Program-made: the position numbers and the translations under genes
Part shown: positions 30,712 through 64,000 of the stretch, one piece after another
Layout of the letters: the number at the start of each line of letters is the position of its first letter
How positions within the stretch are numbered: the first letter of the stretch is position 1
The notes under the pieces: model-generated
What the model saw: the letters and a program-made list of their open reading frames with translations, nothing else
The model's database searches: none
Told to the model about the DNA's origin: nothing
Assembly: GCF_034702125.1 (NCBI RefSeq)
Contig: NC_085872.1
Span: forward strand, 32,431,876 to 32,495,875
Length of the DNA stretch: 64,000 nucleotides
Direction of reading: 5' to 3'
Source of the DNA: Engraulis encrasicolus
Lineage: Eukaryota > Chordata > Actinopteri > Clupeiformes > Engraulidae

Positions 30712-31822
30712 TCAGGACGCAATTACAGAGACCAACCACATGATGGCAGTCACTGTCCACAGCGACAGTGAAGACACAGGGGAGCTTCTGAAACTGAACA
30801 CTTGTCATCCAGTTGACTTTTTCTGTTACTGAAGTGCCAGATATCCCTCCCCACATCCCCACCCAGTCAGTAAAGGGAGAAAAGAAACCTGGTGATTGCG
30901 ATGCAATTCAGGTTTACTCAAAAGCTTAGACAACATAGCAAGATACCCTGAATTGTCCTCAAAGCAAGAAAAAAAATACATTAACATAAACAAAAAAAAC
31001 ATTTCAGCATTATTTTATGTTTGGCATATGACTCATTACACATGCAGGTCTTTGTAATGAATGTCCATGATAATGCCACGGCAACAAGAGAAGAAAGTGC
31101 TTTGTTGCTCCACGTAGACGAATCAGAAATACATGTATAAATAAACAAGTACTGTATTTGAAATAATCTTCCAACATTTTTCAAAAATATGGAGCCTCAA
31201 ACTCATAAAGCAGCAATGCATTCAAATAATGCTATAAATAGTATTTCAAAAGACATGCAACATGATCAGTCACAGCAGCCTGTTCGATCCTTTCATCAGC
31301 TGTACCAAGGTGAGTCTCTGTGTGTTTAAGTGCATAGAGACAGAGATAGACCTAGCTCTTCCATTGAAAAGACACACACACACACACAAACATTCAAAAA
31401 TGACAGAACAGATAGCTAATCCGTTTTATCCCCTTAATATGATTTCATCACTAACAGATCTACGTGATCATTTACCTCAATCAAGATGCGTATTTCTGAA
31501 CAAATGAATCCATTAGAGGGGCTGCATCAGTGCTGAATACAAGAACAGATGGAGTCCCCGTATACAGGACTGGTGTTGGAGGACACCAGAGTCGTTTTGT
31601 GGCTTTTTTTGATCTTGCTCCCCAAGAATGCCTTTGTCCAGGAGATGCATAGAGTGTTAGTGGCAAAGTCTGATTCTACCAATTTTGAGCTGACACACAT
31701 GTAACCTCCAGAAAGATGAGAGTCCACAGGTTGACCAGCTACGCCTTTTAGTCACATATATCCAGCTACTGTACACATTATTATCTATGGGTTTGGACAT
31801 TTATACACACATCAGACGCACG

Positions 31823-31825
<3 letters not shown>

Positions 31826-31882
<57 letters not shown>
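31826..31882. repeat. (CA)n microsatellite
   Basis: About 28 CA repeats with flanking imperfect units. Confidence 0.95.
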
Positions 31883-31887
<5 letters not shown>

Positions 31888-32977
31888 ACGCACAGCGATT
31901 GCTAGGCTGGCCTGGTCAGTGAGCAACATCAGAGATTGTCCATGAAGCCCACCATTGTGTGGGTGGGGTTATCTGGAAGAGGGTAATCCTCTCGAATGAG
32001 AACATAAATAAAACGGGACAAACCCTCCCGTGAGCCTGAGGAGGGGCCATCCATCCGTCCATCCACCACAATGGGGGGAAATAGAGAGAGGATTTCTGCG
32101 GTTGAAATCCACAAATCTGGGGGCCACTTATTGTTTGCCTTGCAGGGCAACAATCTCTGGCAAACAGACTGACTGATGGATGCTCCAACCAGCCTGGACG
32201 GGGCTGAAAATTCCTCTATTTCTCTCACTATCCTTCTCTGTTCCCCCGTTCTCTCTCTTCAGTGTTATTTTTCTTTCTGTCTATTTTCTTTCATCTCACA
32301 ACCACATGCTTACGATACCATTCACATTCACTCGTTTCACTTTGAACAAGAGGGGGAGTGTTTTTTGTGCTTAAGCCCCATTTTGCACAATACTGCACAG
32401 CTTTTGAGTAGAAACATGCAAATTCTCCCCCACCCCAACCAACACACACACACACACACACACATACAAACCCATACCAAGAACACACATGCACGCTCGC
32501 ACACACAAACACACACACACAAACACACACACACATTTCACAGGGTATAAACAGGTCCACAGAAATGAGTACACTCAATTTTGTGCTTTTTTGACGGACC
32601 AGTACGGCAGCCACAACTGTTGTAAAACATGTATTACCACGGAGTCAGCAGGACATTGCGTATTAGGGGTGGTAATAATAACACAGTTAAACTGTGCAAT
32701 AGTCTTTTACACGTCACACTTGACATACCAAAGAGACTGAGTCACAAGACAGAATACAGTCCCATACACAAATGTAAAAAAAAATCTCAAAAGCAAGAGG
32801 GAAAAAAACACAATGATATAACAACAAGTGATTGGACTGTGCCAACAGACTTAGACATATCAGACTGCTCCTCTTCATTCACATCACACGGTGTTCTCTT
32901 TCAAATAGCTCCTCATATGCTTACTGGAACAGACATTGTATAATGTACTTATAGTTATTTGGTTGATATAACATTAT

Positions 32978-33159
32978 CAGGGCTATAAATTAACGTTTTT
33001 CACTATAGCCAATTTGGCTAGTAGATGTGAAATTGTAGTAGCCACACATACATGTACAATCACTATCAGTCAAAGTGGCTAGTGAGCTTTCTTGTTTACC
33101 AGCCAAACTGATTTTTCACCAGCATTTGGCAGGTTGGCCAGTGTTAATTTAGAGCCCTG
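32978..33159. mobile_element. hAT-like MITE
   Basis: It starts CAGGGCT and ends AGCCCTG, with repeats of TTGGCTAGTAG / GTGGCTAGTG inside. Flanking 8-mers AACATTAT and ATTATTAT match at six of eight positions. Same family as 37133-37521. Confidence 0.65.
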
Positions 33160-33255
33160 ATTATTATTATTGTTATTATTATAGTTATTGCATATCAATA
33201 CTATTACTCCATTAGCTCATTATTATTATTTAGTATTACTTACAATGCACTTAAA

Positions 33256-60652
<27,397 letters not shown>

Positions 60653-60681
60653 GACAAAAGTACATGAAGAACAACACACAT

Positions 60682-60866
60682 GGGCCCAGCCGTGGCTTAG
60701 TTGGCTGGGCACTGGACTGCTACACGGGCAACCTCGATTCCAAACCAGGGTCATTTCCCGATCTCTCCTCCTGTCTCTCTCTCCCACTCATTTCCTGTCC
60801 CACTCTTCAAGGTCCTGTCTACTAAATGAAGTTGAAAACCTCCAAAAAAATAAAATAAAAAACCAA
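60682..60866 (+). mobile_element. tRNA-derived SINE (+ strand)
   Basis: CGTGGCTTAGTTGGCTGGGC is A-box-like and CCTCGATTCCAAACC is B-box-like, then a CT-rich body with TTTCCTGTCC and an A-rich tail. Same layout as 26488-26662 and 45272-45462. Confidence 0.75.
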
Positions 60867-61347
60867 CACACATCTTCATGCATTTGTAGAATGTTTGTCT
60901 CTCTATGGTCATCTTCCCACAAACATGTGAAATACAGCTTTTATGTGATGGCGTTTGAAAAGGAACTTCATTTTGGAGAGAAAGGTGGCGCAAGAACCTG
61001 ACACCAAAAACTGGGATATAGCAGGAGGCAGACAGACGCGCAGACATGGAGAGAAGGAGAGAGAGGCAGTTCATTTGTCTCCATCCCACAGGAGATGGGC
61101 AGACATCTGCTCACCTGGTCCATGAAGGAGAGCCAGAAATGGTGAGAGGGGGAGAGAGAGGACAGCAGAAAGATACATACTCTACCTCTTCTCCTCTCCA
61201 TGCTACTCTCACTCTATCCAAACACAGTCTGCTCTAAGGAGCTCCAGCTTATTAGCAGGGCTTTGAACCAGAATTGTTTTCGCCAAGTGGTCCGTTTCAT
61301 TTCTGGTATTTGGATTCACCCTAAAATTTATTTTGTATTTTGTATTA

Positions 61348-61348
<1 letters not shown>

Positions 61349-61419
<71 letters not shown>
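61349..61419. repeat. (CA)n microsatellite
   Basis: About 35 CA repeats. Confidence 0.95.
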
Positions 61420-61424
<5 letters not shown>

Positions 61425-61462
61425 TCACTCACACGAATGCACACACGCATGAATACACGGAC

Positions 61463-62618
61463 CAGGGGTGGAACTTACAAACATTCGCCACCAGTCACTG
61501 TAGCAGGTAGATTCTAAAATGTACCAGTCACTCACAATTTTTACCAGTCACGATTTTTACCAGTTCATATTCAACCGTTCAAACATTGTAATGCCAGGTA
61601 AGATAATTTTCTGATCAATACTTTTGTTTCAGAGGTCTTAAATTCAGTTATTGGCTATGGTTACATGATGTCTCTAAATCCGACTTAATAAATCAGATTT
61701 AAATAGATCGGATTTAAAGTTGTTTTGCGAGACGTATACATGGCACTTTCACTTAAATCTGAGTAAATGTCTGGGGACGAGAAAGCATTGCGATTGGACT
61801 GAGGACACATGCTGAGCGAGCCAAATAAGGCACGGGGGCATGGTCGCCAAGCTCTAATGCCACCGGGATGCAGGAGATCTTCAGCCCGAAAATATATGTG
61901 CCTCAGGCGGACTGACATCTTAACATTTCCCCCTGTGGCCCTGGATCACTTGAAATGCTAAAGTTAGCTTACCCGGTTAGCATAGGAAAACGAATGGTCA
62001 AAGGGTAATGTGGGATAAGTTTGTTGTGCTACATCAGTTCGTGGTGCATTTTAACATCAAAATATGGAAGCCACAACATTTATTGTCGCTTAGGGACAAA
62101 ACTTTTATGTACGAAATCAACAGGAAGCCCGTAATTTTTTCTCACAGAAGCAAAGAGCATGGGGTCTTTGGCGCCATCGTGTGGCCAACGAGCATGCGTG
62201 GAATTATTATTAATTCTGAATAAAGGGTTACATGACAGAGGAACGTGTTTAATCATAAATAAATAATATACCACCCACTTTAATCAGACTTCAGTTTAAA
62301 TCTGAATAAACTTAATTCCGGTTCGGTGAGTGTTTACATGATGTTTTTAGAGCAGAATTAAGTTTTGATCAGATTTAAAGTGGGTTAAATCAGATTTAAA
62401 TGTCTCATGTAAACATAAGGAATGTGATGCCAATAACTCTGTTCATTACCAATTTGCTTAAACCATTGATGTTGGATGCAGCGTATAATTCAACATTAAC
62501 CCGGGCGCCTGTAGTAAAATTTCACTTGTCAAGGTGACAGGTGGGTTGACATATTTCACCCGCCAAAGGTCAAATTCACCCGTCATGGCAGGTGGACGGG
62601 TGCTTATTTCCATCCCTG
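61463..62618. mobile_element. Outer hAT-like MITE, split by another element
   Basis: CAGGGGTGGAA at the left matches the reverse complement of TTTCCATCCCTG at the right. Flanking 8-mers ACACGGAC and GCACGCAC match at six of eight. Interior parts next to each end (CACCAGTCACTGTAGCAGGT; CACCCGTCATGGCAGGTGG) suit one MITE family interrupted at 61656-62424. Confidence 0.6.
61656..62424 (-). mobile_element. Element nested in 61463-62618
   Basis: TATGGTTACATGATG at the left and, in reverse complement, TATGTTTACATGAGAC at the right are inverted ends rich in TAAATC/GATTTA. The central part matches 23870-24480 in opposite orientation. Noncoding. Confidence 0.65.
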
Positions 62619-62621
<3 letters not shown>

Positions 62622-62661
<40 letters not shown>

Positions 62662-62663
62662 CA
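62622..62663. repeat. (ACGC)n microsatellite
   Basis: About ten ACGC repeats, unusual here for its CpG content. Confidence 0.95.
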
Positions 62664-63005
62664 CTTGCACACACGCATGCACAAACGCGTGCACACACAC
62701 ACCATGCACAAACACACACACACAGCCTTGTTCAATTAGCCAGCCACTCAGACAAATTAGTGTGAAAATCAAAGCAACTGCTCAGGAAAAGCCCCAGTGC
62801 TTGTTGGTTAAGCAGACGCTGCCTCTGTGAGCATTTGCGTGTGCGTGTGTGTGCGCGCGTGCGTGTGCGTGTGTGTGCGTGTGCATGTGTTCACGCGTGT
62901 GAATGCATGCATCAGTGGAATGCAAAACAAAACTCAGCCTCAGGACACCTGGAGGATGTGGTAGCCTACTTCAATCTGATGTGGCAACACACATAAACCC
63001 ATGCA

Positions 63006-63156
<151 letters not shown>

Positions 63157-63211
63157 CATCCAGTACAGCACTAAGTAATCCCCACTGTCATACAATGGCA
63201 TCCTCACCATC

Positions 63212-63356
<145 letters not shown>

Positions 63357-63535
63357 ACAATAATTGCATTAGTCATCACTGAATGTTAAGGAGTTAATAA
63401 GCCCACCCCTCCATCTAACACTTTCATCCACTACCCCTTGTCTTTACACCAGTTGCACACACAGAACATGGCACTGCACGGAACACCACTATTTCACCCA
63501 AACCTTTTCCCGACGACCCTCAGTATTGTCTTTGT

Positions 63536-63893
63536 CAGTGGTTCTTAACCTTTTTTTCTTAAAGCACCCCCTTACCTGCCACGCTCCCCCAACCCAAACA
63601 CGAGTATACGCACTGCAAAATTAATTAAGTAATAGATAGCAATGATTCTTGCTTGAGACATAAATCAATACCTAATTACTTTACATGGGGACCAAAACGT
63701 GTTTAACTTGGTTTTGATTTGGCATAGTTATAATGTTCACAAGCAGAATTTTGGTCACACCCTCAACACAAACAAAATTCTGTGCACCGTCTGGAATCTG
63801 TGGCGCATGCCCAGGTGGTGCCCACCATAGACCTGTATAGAAAAGTCTCTTATACAGATCTATGGTGCCCGCACCCCAGGTGAAGAGCCACTG
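63536..63893. mobile_element. MITE
   Basis: CAGTGGTTCTTAACC at the left and, in reverse complement, CAGTGGCTCTTCACC at the right. No matching 8-bp flanks were seen. An internal palindrome (ACCATAGACCTGTATA / TATACAGATCTATGGT) lies at about 63826-63868. Confidence 0.65.
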
Positions 63894-64000
63894 CCCTATA
63901 TCACCTACATCACCTTCTCCACTTTCGGCCAAGACCTGCCCCGCCTTACCAGAGCATGTACCAATCAGGGAGGACAGATTTGCACTTCAGGCATATGGGG

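Noticed and set aside
60968..61201. A further upstream DOC2 exon near 61060-61140
   Set aside because: The - strand translation shows no C2A loop 1 motif (D-x-NG-x-x-DPYVK type) and splice phases do not fit; the missing exons are probably beyond the window.

Overview
The window is genomic DNA from a ray-finned (teleost) fish. The evidence is split genes with GT-AG introns, a C1-inhibitor gene in the fish layout (two Ig-like domains in front of the serpin), tRNA-derived SINEs, Tc1/mariner, hAT-like and CACTG-type DNA transposons, and very many CA/GT and CT/GA microsatellites. The species cannot be fixed from sequence alone. No rRNA, intact tRNA, CRISPR or bacterial-type operon was seen.

Left third (1-14,100). 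A coiled-coil gene on the + strand is represented by four exon-like blocks (5586-5736, 10239-10372, 13556-13755, 13918-14016) and a poly(A) signal. Two breaks in the reading frame suggest it is decaying. Between the blocks lie a 1.95-kb CACTG-ended transposon, a nested pair of MITEs, a large inverted minisatellite (16-bp unit) with telomere-like tracts, and a 2.7-kb hAT-like element with a perfect 8-bp target duplication.

Middle (14,100-30,550). This part holds Tc1 and LINE remnants, palindromic MITEs, and the complete + strand gene for plasma protease C1 inhibitor (serping1). It has nine coding exons from 20123 to 30023, about 603 residues: signal peptide, two Ig domains, then a serpin with an Arg-Ser reactive bond and an intact hinge. 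It acts outside the cell on complement and contact-system proteases.

Right half (30,700-60,306 and beyond). A DOC2-family gene (double C2 domain, Ca2+-regulated exocytosis) lies on the - strand, tail to tail with serping1; their poly(A) signals are about 160 bp apart. Seven exons from the middle of C2A to the stop codon are visible. The 5' exons lie beyond the window. Its introns are unusually rich in long microsatellites and carry a second inverted copy of the CACTG-ended transposon, a 1.25-kb near-perfect Tc1 palindrome, several hAT-like MITEs with 8-bp duplications, SINEs and a recent 286-bp tandem duplication.

The two clear genes have unrelated jobs (complement control and regulated secretion) and share only a convergent 3' boundary. 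The least explained material is in the mobile DNA: the CACTG elements with internal copies of their own ends, the transposase-bearing palindrome, and the inverted CCAAT-containing minisatellite.
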